Assembly: GCF_028502605.1 (NCBI RefSeq)
Contig: NC_079233.1
Span: forward strand, 4,526,001-4,590,000
Source of the DNA: Trichoderma breve
Lineage: Eukaryota > Ascomycota > Sordariomycetes > Hypocreales > Hypocreaceae
Direction of reading: 5' to 3'
Length of the DNA: 64,000 bases
Shown: in pieces, positions 45,332 to 56,037 of the stretch
How the letters are laid out: each line of letters begins with the position of its first letter
Numbering within the stretch: the first letter of the stretch is position 1
Made by a program: the position numbers and the translations under genes
Notes under the pieces: model-generated
Databases searched by the model: none
Told to the model about the DNA's origin: nothing
Seen by the model: only the letters and a program-made list of their open reading frames with translations

Positions 45332-46684
45332 GATTGAGTTGAGGATGTAGACAAACTAACAGTGGTTGTTGAGTTATGGAATTGATGGAGAGCTCTCATC
45401 AGGACACGTCCAATTTATATACATTTGAAGAGGAGAGCGATCAACAAGATGCATGCATGGGGTTAAGAAACTAATGGCATTAAAGTTCGACGCAATTACT
45501 GCGTCCTGACGTCACAAAAGCAACAAATACGATCCCTAAAGAGGAAAAGACAATTAAAAAACCAGCATATTGATCAATTAAGAGATGACTTGGAAACATA
45601 TAGAGCTGATAGTAAGTTATTGTGACTCTACTTCTGACATAGTAGGTTTTGCTTAGCGGAAGCGAGTTACAAGCTACCCACGAATAGCTTAAGCTATAGT
45701 TACAACTGCCGGGCACAGTGGCGAAAAAGTAGCTTCTCCTTTTTTTCTTGGCAAATCTTTCAGCTGTATGGTGCAGCGATAAGAGGAATCGCGATTTGTT
45801 CGGGGGTTTTGAATCTTGAATGCGGATACCGAAAGCCGAATCTATGAGGAAGAAAGGGAAGAGTGGGGATTGGATTCCTGAGATAATTCGGGGTCGTGGC
45901 TGAGAATATTACCTAATTGCCCTGTCGGGTAAAAGAATAAGCGTCTGTCGGGGAAAAAAGGTAGCGATATCTAACAAGAAACAGAGCCTTGATGGCAAAA
46001 ACTTTGCACATGAATCATGTTGTGAATCAGACATCGATACTAGGTTTGTTAGTAGACTCATAGGTACAGTTGCTAAAGGACACGCCGTGGTTCTGGATTC
46101 AAAGATTCAATGTTGGCGGATGGACTAGGCTGGATGCTCAGGCAATGTGAGGGTCACCCAACTTAGTACACGTATTAGTGGAGAGTATCAGGTGCCGGGA
46201 TTCAATCAGAACATAACATTTACAACGGCTTATCTAAAATTTTTAAATACGGGGTTATCATTTTTGGATCGATCAAGAGTGATGGTCGCTGTCTGTTTCC
46301 TTGTGAATGTGCTTGTGTGCGTTGCCTTTATACTAAGCGATTGCTGATTGGTGGCCCTCTTAATCCGGAGATACGCACCAGTGTCACCTGGAATTGAACC
46401 TATCTTCATACAATGCTCAGTTTTTATAGGAAACCACAAGTTGAAACAAACACTCCATTTTTATAAAAAACGCCACCAAAAGAGCCATCGCAACGAAATT
46501 CATAACTATCTTCATAAATATGCTTTTTGCACAAGACTAAAAATAATCAATATCAGTCGATACCACTCGGCTTATGGCCTGATGTAGTAATATCCCGGTA
46601 AGCGTGCAGGTAAGCATGATAATCCGTCTCTACTTTCATTTTCTAAACCTCCCCAATGTCAAATCTATTCTACCAGTTATTCCA
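45332..46684. other. Spacer between flavoprotein gene and PKS
   Basis: 1.35 kb. It contains the promoter of the flavoprotein gene and the AT-rich 3' flank of the PKS. No gene or RNA was recognised. Confidence 0.45.
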
Positions 46685-49600
46685 TCAAACTCGACGACCG
46701 CTCATACCCCTCCACAATCTCGGGTAGTTGACACCAGCCTCATCCATTGTCTCAATGAGCACACCAACACCAGGATGCAGACCGGCGGCCACAGCACGCT
46801 TCGTCCATTCCTCTCTGGGAAGCACTTTGAGGGCCTCGCCGTCGGGCTGTCCATTTTGACCAATAGTCTTCAGACCATCGAGAGCAATCACTTCGTCTCC
46901 CACCTCGTTGAAGTAAGTCACGTCGTTGCGCTCGACAACCACGGCAGACTGGCTGTCGTCAAACATGCGCCCAATAATGCCGTTGCACACTGTATCGACG
47001 AGCACGAGGTCCATGAATCCCCTGTTGCGTCGAGACTCGGGCGCCGCCCCCAGAATCCTAGCATATTTGATAAAGGCGTTGACCCAGTCCTTCTCTGCCT
47101 CATCGCCGACAGCATCGCTTCCCTCACGCACAATGGTCGAAGGGCGATGGATCTCGACGCGCAGATTGGTCAGCGCACACGCCTGCTCGAGGAACTTCTC
47201 GCTCGCCCACTTGCTGCACATGTAACCTTCAGTTCCATCGGGGATCATTTCCTCTGGTATATCAATGTGCGCCGCAGGGAAACCATCCTCCTTGCTGTTC
47301 TTGTGCAGCATACCCAGACCCGCCGACGACACGTAGTACATCGGAATGTGACGCCTTAGACACTCGCGCGCGATCTGCATAGTCGAGCCCAGGTTTGATG
47401 CCCGGACGTCCATGAAGTGCTTAACATGCGAAGTGTCTGCACCGCAGTGGATGACAGCAAAGGCCGAATCGAAAACGGACTGCGCCGTCGACTCTGAGAG
47501 GCCAAAGAATGGCTTGCCAAGGTCACCAGCGTGGTAAACGGCGCGCTGGTTTGACGGCAGAGAGCCCTTTGCGAGTCGCTGGTCGAGGTTACGCACCGCC
47601 AGACAGTGAACTTGAGTGACGGAGGGATGGGCCAAGAGGTGTCTGAGCAAGTGCCGGCCGAGAAGACCGGTGCAACCCGTCAGGATCACAACTCCGGTTG
47701 CCGTGGGTTTTCCACCAACGCGAGAGTCGACGAGTTCTCCGAGCATGTCAGCTGGTACCTTAGTCTCTGCCTCCCAGTCGACCGAGATCTCTGCCGGCTT
47801 GGCCTTCTTGTCCCCCTCATCAGAGACCGAGGTGGCGCTGCCCGAAGTTCGGGAAGGAGTAGAGCCTCCAGAGCTCTGCGCGCTGCTATCATCGGAAGCG
47901 GCCAGCAGCTCCGTGGGCAGATTCTCCACGGCATGCTGGACGAGATCTGCCAGGCTTCCGCTTCCCATGATACTCAGGGTTGGTACGTTGACCTGGAGAT
48001 TGCGCAGGAACCACGAGTGAAGGTCCACAGAGACCAGCGAGTCGATACCGAGGTCGGTTGAACGCGAAGCCATGAGTTCTTGGTCCGTCGTGGAAGCGTC
48101 CAGGCCCAAGGCAGTGCGCACTTGAGCGGCGAAAGCCTCCTTAACGACCTCTCTCGCGTCGTCCAGCGACTGGCACTGTCGCAGCCGCTCCCCAACGCTC
48201 GCAGTAGCAACATTACCAGCGTCTGCCTGATCATCACGGCCGTCGTTGACGACGACAAACGCACTGAACTTGGGGTTCTTACACCATAGTGGCGCGTCAA
48301 GGGCACCCGCCTCGTCGAAATCAACGTCAGCAATGGACGTGGTCAGCTCGGGTCCAACAGGACTCTCCAGACGGCATGCGTCGATACCCTCGCAGATGGA
48401 CTGGCACCAATCACCGTCTGACATGCGCATCATGCGGTATCGGCGGACAATAGCGTCGAGCTCGCCACGAGCCAACTCTCGCTGCATGTAACCCGCACCG
48501 AGAATGGCACCACCATTGACCGTTGCAGCGCGGAGTCCGCGCTTCCGTCTCGCTCCGGCAAGTCCGCAGAGGAATGTATTGGCGGCAGCGTAGTTGGCTT
48601 GACCGTGGTTGCCAATGACGCAGTTGATGGAAGACACGAGAACAAAGAAGTCGAGGTTTGTCTTGGCAAACAGACGGTCCAAGTTGAGACCACCAATGAT
48701 CTTGGGACGGAGCACGTCGATCAGCTGGTCAAATGTCATCTTGAGGATTGACGTGTCTCGGAGAACCATGGCACCATGGATAACACCGACGATTTCTGGG
48801 AGGGTGCTGACGATCTGAGCGTGAGCTTTGTGCAGAGCCGCTTCATCAGTCACATCGCAAGGGAGGACAACGACCTTAACGCCTTTGCGCTCATGCATCG
48901 CCAGCCAGTCTGCAGAGATATCGGGCGTTCGACTTGTCATGACCAGTGTTTTGACACCCGCATCGATCATCCAGTCGGCGAGAGCGAGACCCAAGGCACG
49001 GGACATACCGACAACCCAGTAGGTCTTATCGGCCTTGAACATGGGCTTGGCATCGAGACGGCTAATGCGTACAGGAAGAGCCGAGCTAACTGTCCAGTCG
49101 ATCAAGCTCAGCGACTCAGGACCTTCCTGAAGACGAGCGGTTCCCTCAACGAGGTCTTCAAGACGCTCGGTAATCGGGGCAGGGTAACCAGTCTGAGCTG
49201 AGGCCTTTACATCGGCGAGTGCCTTGCTCAGCAGAGTTCCCAGGGCAGCAGGAGAAACAGCCCGGTTCGCTGTACCAACGCTCGAGCTTAGGGAATCAGT
49301 GCTCAAAATAACAAGTGAGCGGTTCTGGCTTTGTAAGGCGCTGACCAAGGTTGCCTCGCCGTCAAGGCCATCTTGGCTGGAGAAGCCAACAAAGGCAGAC
49401 GGGATGGTAGGGAGTTGCAGCAATAATTCGCCCATGTCAGACTGCGTTGCAAACGGAGGCAGGCGGATCCAAGAATCGTCACCGTCAGCAGAATCCGTTG
49501 TGAACACGACCTGTATGCCCTGAATCTCGGACTGGATGCGAAGTGCTACTGACACAAGAGGTGGCGGGTTGTGAGCGACCAGAACTGCCTTGAGTCCCGT

Positions 49601-52600
49601 CAGGGGGCGGATAATTTCCGTGGCGATCAGATGCGCCGAGAGAGCTGCCAGCGTAGTGTGATCGTCCCCATTGTCAGGAACAGCCACGGCTGATGAGGCA
49701 GGCACTCTCAGACGAGGAGCGAGAGAGCTGCTGAGAACGAGGTATCGTTTCCCATCAGCTTGCGCTCCAAGCACCACAAACATGTAGCCCAGGGCGCCGC
49801 ATCGGATAGCAGATGACGTGGAAAGAACCGTCTGTAGCTCGACGGAGGCTTCTGAAACAGTTGTTCCTGCGTCGCTGAGACTCTCGATGAAGGGGTTCTG
49901 GCCTGGGAACTCCCGAAGAGCAACAGTAGGCCCAGTCTCCTGACCAGCAGAAGCTGTGGACTCCAGCACAACAGCCGCAGACTGCTTGCTAAGATCTCGT
50001 GGGCGTGTAACAGTGCGACGTGCGGACATGTATCTGTCATTGACCTCGGAAATGGGTCTGATTCTTGAGAGAAGCTGACGGCCATTCTGCTCGATGATGA
50101 CCTCGGGTTCGGAGCTCCAAACGGTGCCGCCAGTGTCTCTGCCACTGTTCTTCTCAGCTGCAAAGTGATGCAAACGCAACAGCGCCTCGGCCAGGACCTC
50201 AGGCTGGACGCTGTCGGGATCAATTACGTCTAGCTGCTGCAAGAACAGGTCAGGCGTCTCGTTCTCCGCCACACGCCCGAAGCCGACTGTCATGTTCGAA
50301 AAGGGCGTTGATTCAACTCTTCCGTTTGTAACCCAAAGGAGCGTCTTGCCCGCGCCGAACATGCGTCGCACTCCCTCGAAAGCCTCGGTGTCGTTGCGCA
50401 GGGTGATGTCCTCGAAGACGGGCATATCGAGCTCACTTAGACTGAGAACCGTGGAAGAAGCATCTGCGATGCTGTGATCAACAGTTTGCAAAGAGGAGAA
50501 GTGGTGCACCTGGCGTGCGAGCTTGCGCGAGGTGAAGATGTCGCTGAGGCCTTTGATGAGTTTCTCAGTGCGTGGTGTCTTACCACCGACGAGAACCAAC
50601 TTGTCAACGACATCTTGTTGTCGAGGAGCCTCGATGGGCTGTCGGAGGAAGCGGACTGTGTCGTCGATGGCCTGCGCGACGAAGCCGACCTTGCTGAAGA
50701 TGCCCTCGAACTCAACGGGCGTGCGTGCGTCGATGCCAGAGAAGCCTGTCTTACGCAGGATGCGATCCCACTCGGCGGCCGTGACATGCGGCGACAGAGT
50801 GCGGTTCTCATGCGTACCAGCGCCGAGCCACCATCCGTCCAAGGGGCCAAAGATGAAGCCACCACTGGCAATGCCGTCCCACGCATCCAGACCCTCACCC
50901 ACGACCAAGAAACCGCCAGGCCGGAGGAGTTTGCGTGCGTTGGCAATGCAGACCTCGAGATCAGGCGTGGCGTGAAGGACAAGGTAAGCGACGACGAGGT
51001 CGTAAGTGCCCGTGGCGAAGCCTTGAGCGGCGGGATCACGTCCAATATCGAGCGTCTTGAAGATCATGCGATCCTTCTGGGTGCTGAAGGTGTTTCCGGC
51101 CCTTTCGAAGAAAGAGGGCGACAGATCGGTGTAAGTGTACGACTTGAAGGACTTGTTGATTCTGCCAAACACTGCCTTCGTGGCTGAACCTGTACCCGCT
51201 CCGATCTCGAGCATGTTCAAGTGAGGGTAGCGGTCGACAAGCTGCTTGACTGCCTGGCCAACCCAATCGGCCGTCTCACGGAAACCGAAGCCGCCCGCGT
51301 AGTAGCGGTCCAGAATATCGGAGCCATCGGCACGGAACTGCTCGATCATTGTTGTCTCTCCCGCAAACACGCGCGGCATCTGCGTTCCCACGAGGTGCAT
51401 GATTTGCACATCAGGCGTGTCCTCAAGCCCTGCCTCTCGGGCAGCAGCGTCGAGGTCGGCTCGGGTGTCATTCTTCCAGCTGTCCTCAGCCCATTTGTGT
51501 TGTCCAGCGTCGACAACGCTGACGACGTGTTTCGCAAAGTTCAGGTACCAACTCTCTGGAGCCTCACGGCGCTTGGGGGAATCAGCACTGACGTCGCGGT
51601 CGAACTGCCTGAGGTAGTAGATGGAGATACGCTCCAGGAGCCTGATGAAACGCGAGTCGGATTCGGTGGCTAGGGTGGCGGCTGCGATACCGTCAGGAAG
51701 GGAGGGGATCCAGTCTACTTTGGAGAAGACCTTGCGTTCCTCAATACGAGCAGCACCGAGAGGAAGGAATGTCGCATCTTGAAGCTGAACGGCAGCATGA
51801 GACGGGGTTGAGGCACTGTAGATGGCACTTTGGCCGGTGATACCCGATGCATTGGCCTTGGTCAGTTGTGATTCAATGGGGAACACGTTGCCACCATCGG
51901 CGCCCCAGCAGGCCGGGTTGAGTCTAACATGTCGAATTGTGGTGGGCAGATGCATGATAGTCAACTCCTGATCGTATGGGTAGCTGTGTGCCAACATGAC
52001 GGACTGCAGCGCGGCATCGAGCTCGATAGGATGGATCAACAGACCGGCCTCGTCCTCTTGACGCTCCCGGCGCATCTGGCAGCCTGAGCGGCGGTTCTTC
52101 CTGCGCAGTTCTGACAGCGACTGGAAACGGCCCGAGAAGCCATAGCCAAGGTCCAGCAGCGCGGAGTAGAAGGGTTCGGGATCAACCTCAATGGCGTGAG
52201 ACAATGGGTTCTTCTTCGCAGGGAGCAGGGCCTTGTCCGGTTCTCCGAGCAGAACGTCGACAGTGGCGCTCGCAGCCAGCTGGAGGTTGTCGTCGCGTTG
52301 AGGTCGAGCAATCGAGTAGACGAACCTGGCACGGATGTGATCTTTGGTTCGCTCAATATCGGAGAGACTGACGAGGATTTCGATGCCACCACGTGCGTCG
52401 TCCTCTTGGTCGAAAGCGACAGCCTGGTGGATGACGAAGTCGTACACATCAATAAGCCGGATCGATGCTTCACCAGCGGCCTGGCGGGCTGCTTCAATGG
52501 CAGTGCACACATAGCCTGCAGCTGGAAGAATGATTTGATCCTGGACACGATGTCCCTCCAACCAATCCAGCTCAGAGACTCGGATACGGTGATTCCAGCT

Positions 52601-55519
52601 CATGTCGTGAGGGCTGCTGTGAGGTGCTGCGTGGCCAAGCAGCGGGTGGACATTCTCAGGTCTCGTTCGCAGTTTCTTGGAGACTCGAGACTCGTGCCAG
52701 AAGCGCGTGTTGTGGTTCCAGCTGTAGGAGGGGAGGTTCTTGACGAGCTTGAATCGCTTCTCTTGCTGGCCGGTGATGGCCCGCTCGTAAGCGTCGAGGT
52801 TGATGGTTCCAGGAGGCAGATACGACCAGAGGAAACCCACGAGGGAAGACAAAGACTCGACATCGCCGGATCCACGAGCGAGCGATCCATGATGGGGAGC
52901 ATTTCCAATGGTGTGAGTGGTGGGACCCTTGAGGGCAGCGTGAGGGCCGACCTCGACCAGGACATCGCACAGCTTGGCTTCTGAAGCGAGAGTGAGGGCT
53001 TGCAAGAACTGGACGGGTTGGACAAGATTCTCTGCCCAGTACTTGTCACTGAGGTTCACAGCAGCGGCGCCGTTGATGGCCACAGGCTTGCTGTGGACGC
53101 TGGAGAACCAAGTGCAGTCCGACTCTCCAGCAAGAGGCGAGATACCGCATTTCTGGAGCGAGGCCACATATGGCTCGAACAGTGGGAGCATGTGGTGCGA
53201 GTGGTATGCCTTGTCCACCTTGAGGCGGCGGTTGAAGGTGCCCTCGTCTTGCAGGATAACCTCCAGCTCCTTGATGGCCTCCAAGTCACCCGAAATAGTA
53301 ACGCTGGTGGCCGAGTTGACGGCGGCCACGACGATACGGCCCTTGAACATGTCATCGGAACACAGCTCGGCAGCGTCCTCAGGAGAGGTGCCGACTGCCA
53401 GCATAGCACCCTGTTGCTTAGAAGCGCTTTGAACTTCATTGAGTCGGGCAAGGTGAAGACCACGGTAGTATGCGATGCAAATAGCATCACGGGCCGAGAG
53501 GAAACCCGCGGCGTGGGCAGCGGCGATTTCTCCTGAACTGTGACCAACAACGGCAGAGAAGCGGACGCCGGTATTGCGCAGCAGATGGACGACCAGGAGC
53601 TGGACTGCCGTGCAGAGAGGCTGTGAGAATGCGGCCTCGTGAACGCGAGAGGAAGAAGCTTCGGAAAGCAGCTCTTTCTCAAGAGACCAATCTGGAGCAT
53701 CGCTGCCGAGGGTGGAGAGATGCTGGTCCAACTCCTGAATGAAGTCGCGCGCCGCCTTGGACTGTTGGATAAGACCAGCGCCCATACGCGGCCACTGAGC
53801 GCCCTGACCAGTGAAGACTCCCAGGACCTTGTTCAAGGCCACAGGAAGAGCCTTGACTACAGTTGGAGCATCCTCGAGTGCGCCGAGCAGCGCCTCGACG
53901 GTTGGTGGGGATGGGACAGTGACAGAAGCTCGCCAGCCGAGGGTCGACCGACGTTGACGCAGTGTCCAGGCGAGATCGCCAATGTTGAGGGCTTTGGCTT
54001 TGTCGGTGGCAAGGAACTCGCGATATTGATCGAGGTTTGCTCGGAGAGAAGCCTCGGATGATGCTGAGAAAACGAAGGGGGTGAAGAGGGATTGGGTGTC
54101 CTCTCCTGCTGCTGCGGAGTCCGCTTCCTCTTGGAAAGACTCCAGGATGGCGTGCGCATTGGCACCACCAAATCCGAAGCTGTTGCAGCTGGCTCGCCTC
54201 ACGGAGCACTTGGGCCACGGCTTGGCGACCGTTGCGATCTCAAGGTTCTTGTAAAAGGGGGCAACTCGGTCGCTGAGCTTGTTAAACAAAAGGTTGGGCG
54301 GGATGCTGCCGTGCTGGATTGCCAGAGATGCCTTGATGACAGCTGCCAATCCGGCAGTACCCTCAGTATGACCCAAAACAGTTTTTATTGAGCCGGTATA
54401 TAGGGGAGTTTCTGGCGTCTGAAGAGAGCTGAAGACGTCGTGAATGGCCTTGGCCTCGACGGGGTCACCAGCTGGTGTACCAGTTCCGTGGGCTTCAAAG
54501 TACTGGCAGCGATCTTCTGGGTTGTTTACAATGTCAAGGCCAGCCTTGGCATAAGTTTGTCGGATCAAAGCCTCCTGGGCGGATGAGCTGGGCATGGTGA
54601 TACCAGGGGTAGCACCGTCCTGGTTCAGGCCCGTTTCACGAATAATGCACTCGATATGGTCACCATCCGCGAGGGCAGCGCTCAGTGTCTTGAGCACCAC
54701 GGCGGCAACACCATCACCTCGAGCGTAGCCGTTGGCAGCAGCATCCCACATACGGCTCTGGCCGTCGGGGGAAAGCATAGACAATTTACTCTCAGTAACG
54801 AAGTTCTCGGGTCCCAGGATAATATTGCTACCACAGGCGAGGGCCACACGGCTGTCTCCAGCTCGTAGCGTCTGCACTGCCATATGGACGGCTACCAAAC
54901 TCGACGAACAGGCCGTATCGAGTGAGACAGACGGGCCATGCCAGTCGAAGGCGTATGAAATACGGTTGGCCAGGATACTACGAGCAGTACCAGTGGCAGC
55001 ATAGGTAGGTGTGTCATCAAGATCTCTCAGCAGCATGGCGGCATAGTCGTCCACCATGGCTCCGACGAAAACGCCGGTGTCACTGCCACGGAGGTCCCGC
55101 ATCGGCAGACCGGCTGCCTCGAGCGACTCATAGACTACTTCAAGGAGCAGCCGCTGCTGTGGGTCGAGAGCCCGGGCCTCGACGGGCTTGACACTAAAGA
55201 AATCGGCGTCGAAGTAAGCCGGATCCGAATCAAGGAGATACGCTTGTGTGGCGTTGGTGTGTCCATGATAAGTGCCATCGCGATGATGGAAGCCTTTGGT
55301 GCTGAAGCGGTCGTCAACAGGACGCCGCAAGTCATTGTTCTGTGGTGACTTAAGTAGGTCCCAGAGCTTAGAAGGTGAAGTGGCCGGGCCAGCAAAGCGG
55401 CAGGCCGTACCAATAATGGCGATGGGCTCGGGTTTAGACATTGTGGTTTGTGTTTGTTTGTTTGTTCCAAGGCTTCCTGGAGTTTGATCTGACCTTCTCA
55501 TCATGTCCTTGCCAGACAT
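46685..55519 (-). CDS. Highly reducing polyketide synthase with terminal thioester reductase (PKS-R)
   Basis: Uninterrupted 2944-codon frame. Domains (numbered from ATG 55519): KS 30-460 with Cys204 (DTACSSS), His344 (EAHGTGT) and His384 (GHTEG); AT 565-870 with Ser661 (GHSSGE); DH 957-1255 with His990 (LEGHRVQDQIILPAAGY) and Asp1168 (HPIELDAAL); C-methyltransferase about 1380-1610 with LEIGAGTGSAT; a structural psiKR stretch about 1630-2100; KR 2160-2400 with Tyr2310 (GQANYAAAN); ACP 2440-2535 with Ser2494 (GIDSL); reductase 2605-2944 with TGCTGLLGRH and Y2766xxxK2770. No ER domain. The KS resembles the PKS-NRPS hybrid clade, but no condensation or adenylation domain is present. A methylated, reduced chain would be released as aldehyde or alcohol. 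A trans-ER is encoded at 61030. Met27 (55441) has a better leader (CAAACAAACACAAACCACA) and may be the true start. Confidence 0.93.
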   Translation of the reverse strand: MSGKDMMRRSDQTPGSLGTNKQTQTTMSKPEPIAIIGTACRFAGPATSPSKLWDLLKSPQNNDLRRPVDDRFSTKGFHHRDGTYHGHTNATQAYLLDSDPAYFDADFFSVKPVEARALDPQQRLLLEVVYESLEAAGLPMRDLRGSDTGVFVGAMVDDYAAMLLRDLDDTPTYAATGTARSILANRISYAFDWHGPSVSLDTACSSSLVAVHMAVQTLRAGDSRVALACGSNIILGPENFVTESKLSMLSPDGQSRMWDAAANGYARGDGVAAVVLKTLSAALADGDHIECIIRETGLNQDGATPGITMPSSSAQEALIRQTYAKAGLDIVNNPEDRCQYFEAHGTGTPAGDPVEAKAIHDVFSSLQTPETPLYTGSIKTVLGHTEGTAGLAAVIKASLAIQHGSIPPNLLFNKLSDRVAPFYKNLEIATVAKPWPKCSVRRASCNSFGFGGANAHAILESFQEEADSAAAGEDTQSLFTPFVFSASSEASLRANLDQYREFLATDKAKALNIGDLAWTLRQRRSTLGWRASVTVPSPPTVEALLGALEDAPTVVKALPVALNKVLGVFTGQGAQWPRMGAGLIQQSKAARDFIQELDQHLSTLGSDAPDWSLEKELLSEASSSRVHEAAFSQPLCTAVQLLVVHLLRNTGVRFSAVVGHSSGEIAAAHAAGFLSARDAICIAYYRGLHLARLNEVQSASKQQGAMLAVGTSPEDAAELCSDDMFKGRIVVAAVNSATSVTISGDLEAIKELEVILQDEGTFNRRLKVDKAYHSHHMLPLFEPYVASLQKCGISPLAGESDCTWFSSVHSKPVAINGAAAVNLSDKYWAENLVQPVQFLQALTLASEAKLCDVLVEVGPHAALKGPTTHTIGNAPHHGSLARGSGDVESLSSLVGFLWSYLPPGTINLDAYERAITGQQEKRFKLVKNLPSYSWNHNTRFWHESRVSKKLRTRPENVHPLLGHAAPHSSPHDMSWNHRIRVSELDWLEGHRVQDQIILPAAGYVCTAIEAARQAAGEASIRLIDVYDFVIHQAVAFDQEDDARGGIEILVSLSDIERTKDHIRARFVYSIARPQRDDNLQLAASATVDVLLGEPDKALLPAKKNPLSHAIEVDPEPFYSALLDLGYGFSGRFQSLSELRRKNRRSGCQMRRERQEDEAGLLIHPIELDAALQSVMLAHSYPYDQELTIMHLPTTIRHVRLNPACWGADGGNVFPIESQLTKANASGITGQSAIYSASTPSHAAVQLQDATFLPLGAARIEERKVFSKVDWIPSLPDGIAAATLATESDSRFIRLLERISIYYLRQFDRDVSADSPKRREAPESWYLNFAKHVVSVVDAGQHKWAEDSWKNDTRADLDAAAREAGLEDTPDVQIMHLVGTQMPRVFAGETTMIEQFRADGSDILDRYYAGGFGFRETADWVGQAVKQLVDRYPHLNMLEIGAGTGSATKAVFGRINKSFKSYTYTDLSPSFFERAGNTFSTQKDRMIFKTLDIGRDPAAQGFATGTYDLVVAYLVLHATPDLEVCIANARKLLRPGGFLVVGEGLDAWDGIASGGFIFGPLDGWWLGAGTHENRTLSPHVTAAEWDRILRKTGFSGIDARTPVEFEGIFSKVGFVAQAIDDTVRFLRQPIEAPRQQDVVDKLVLVGGKTPRTEKLIKGLSDIFTSRKLARQVHHFSSLQTVDHSIADASSTVLSLSELDMPVFEDITLRNDTEAFEGVRRMFGAGKTLLWVTNGRVESTPFSNMTVGFGRVAENETPDLFLQQLDVIDPDSVQPEVLAEALLRLHHFAAEKNSGRDTGGTVWSSEPEVIIEQNGRQLLSRIRPISEVNDRYMSARRTVTRPRDLSKQSAAVVLESTASAGQETGPTVALREFPGQNPFIESLSDAGTTVSEASVELQTVLSTSSAIRCGALGYMFVVLGAQADGKRYLVLSSSLAPRLRVPASSAVAVPDNGDDHTTLAALSAHLIATEIIRPLTGLKAVLVAHNPPPLVSVALRIQSEIQGIQVVFTTDSADGDDSWIRLPPFATQSDMGELLLQLPTIPSAFVGFSSQDGLDGEATLVSALQSQNRSLVILSTDSLSSSVGTANRAVSPAALGTLLSKALADVKASAQTGYPAPITERLEDLVEGTARLQEGPESLSLIDWTVSSALPVRISRLDAKPMFKADKTYWVVGMSRALGLALADWMIDAGVKTLVMTSRTPDISADWLAMHERKGVKVVVLPCDVTDEAALHKAHAQIVSTLPEIVGVIHGAMVLRDTSILKMTFDQLIDVLRPKIIGGLNLDRLFAKTNLDFFVLVSSINCVIGNHGQANYAAANTFLCGLAGARRKRGLRAATVNGGAILGAGYMQRELARGELDAIVRRYRMMRMSDGDWCQSICEGIDACRLESPVGPELTTSIADVDFDEAGALDAPLWCKNPKFSAFVVVNDGRDDQADAGNVATASVGERLRQCQSLDDAREVVKEAFAAQVRTALGLDASTTDQELMASRSTDLGIDSLVSVDLHSWFLRNLQVNVPTLSIMGSGSLADLVQHAVENLPTELLAASDDSSAQSSGGSTPSRTSGSATSVSDEGDKKAKPAEISVDWEAETKVPADMLGELVDSRVGGKPTATGVVILTGCTGLLGRHLLRHLLAHPSVTQVHCLAVRNLDQRLAKGSLPSNQRAVYHAGDLGKPFFGLSESTAQSVFDSAFAVIHCGADTSHVKHFMDVRASNLGSTMQIARECLRRHIPMYYVSSAGLGMLHKNSKEDGFPAAHIDIPEEMIPDGTEGYMCSKWASEKFLEQACALTNLRVEIHRPSTIVREGSDAVGDEAEKDWVNAFIKYARILGAAPESRRNRGFMDLVLVDTVCNGIIGRMFDDSQSAVVVERNDVTYFNEVGDEVIALDGLKTIGQNGQPDGEALKVLPREEWTKRAVAAGLHPGVGVLIETMDEAGVNYPRLWRGMSGRRV

Positions 55520-56037
55520 TATATCTCTTCCGTTTTGACAGTCTCTGACTATATCGCAGCCCGGCTCGACAACCTCTTGAGTCTATCTCAACTAGCTTGA
55601 CGTTACGTACATCGTAACTCAGTCTGACAACACTAACCTCTAACCCTTGATAGATACGTACGTACGTCCAAGCCAGCTTGACGATAACTACGTCGCAGCC
55701 GGTCTGACTGCATTCTAGCCTGTCTGACTGCATCGGACCGCACCATGGCGATTCTACTATAACGATACAGCCAAGGGGTTTCAAAAGGAACCGAGATTTG
55801 ACAAGTGATCAACAACACGCAATATGCATACAACGACCACGCTAAACCCCTGAAAAAGTTGCTCTCATTATGCTCGTATCCAATCCGCGGTCTCGGCTCT
55901 TTCCTAGGCCCCTTGGCCGGGAATATGGCAAAGATTGGCGGTGTAATACGACTAGAGATATTTACAACTTAAAAGGCCCCCTAACACAGTCAGCCCTTGT
56001 CAAACAATCATCCTTGATGCAGAAAACATCCGCAGCA

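Noticed and set aside
46375..46410. GGTTCAATTCC (minus strand) resembling a tRNA T-loop
   Set aside because: The flanking bases do not form the 5-bp T-stem, and no anticodon or acceptor stem is found.
46604..47359. 251-codon frame antisense to the PKS reductase domain
   Set aside because: Overlaps the conserved R domain and has no motif of its own.
46685..55519. PKS-NRPS hybrid call for the megasynthase
   Set aside because: After the ACP there is only a short linker and a reductase domain. No HHxxxDG condensation motif or adenylation core was found.
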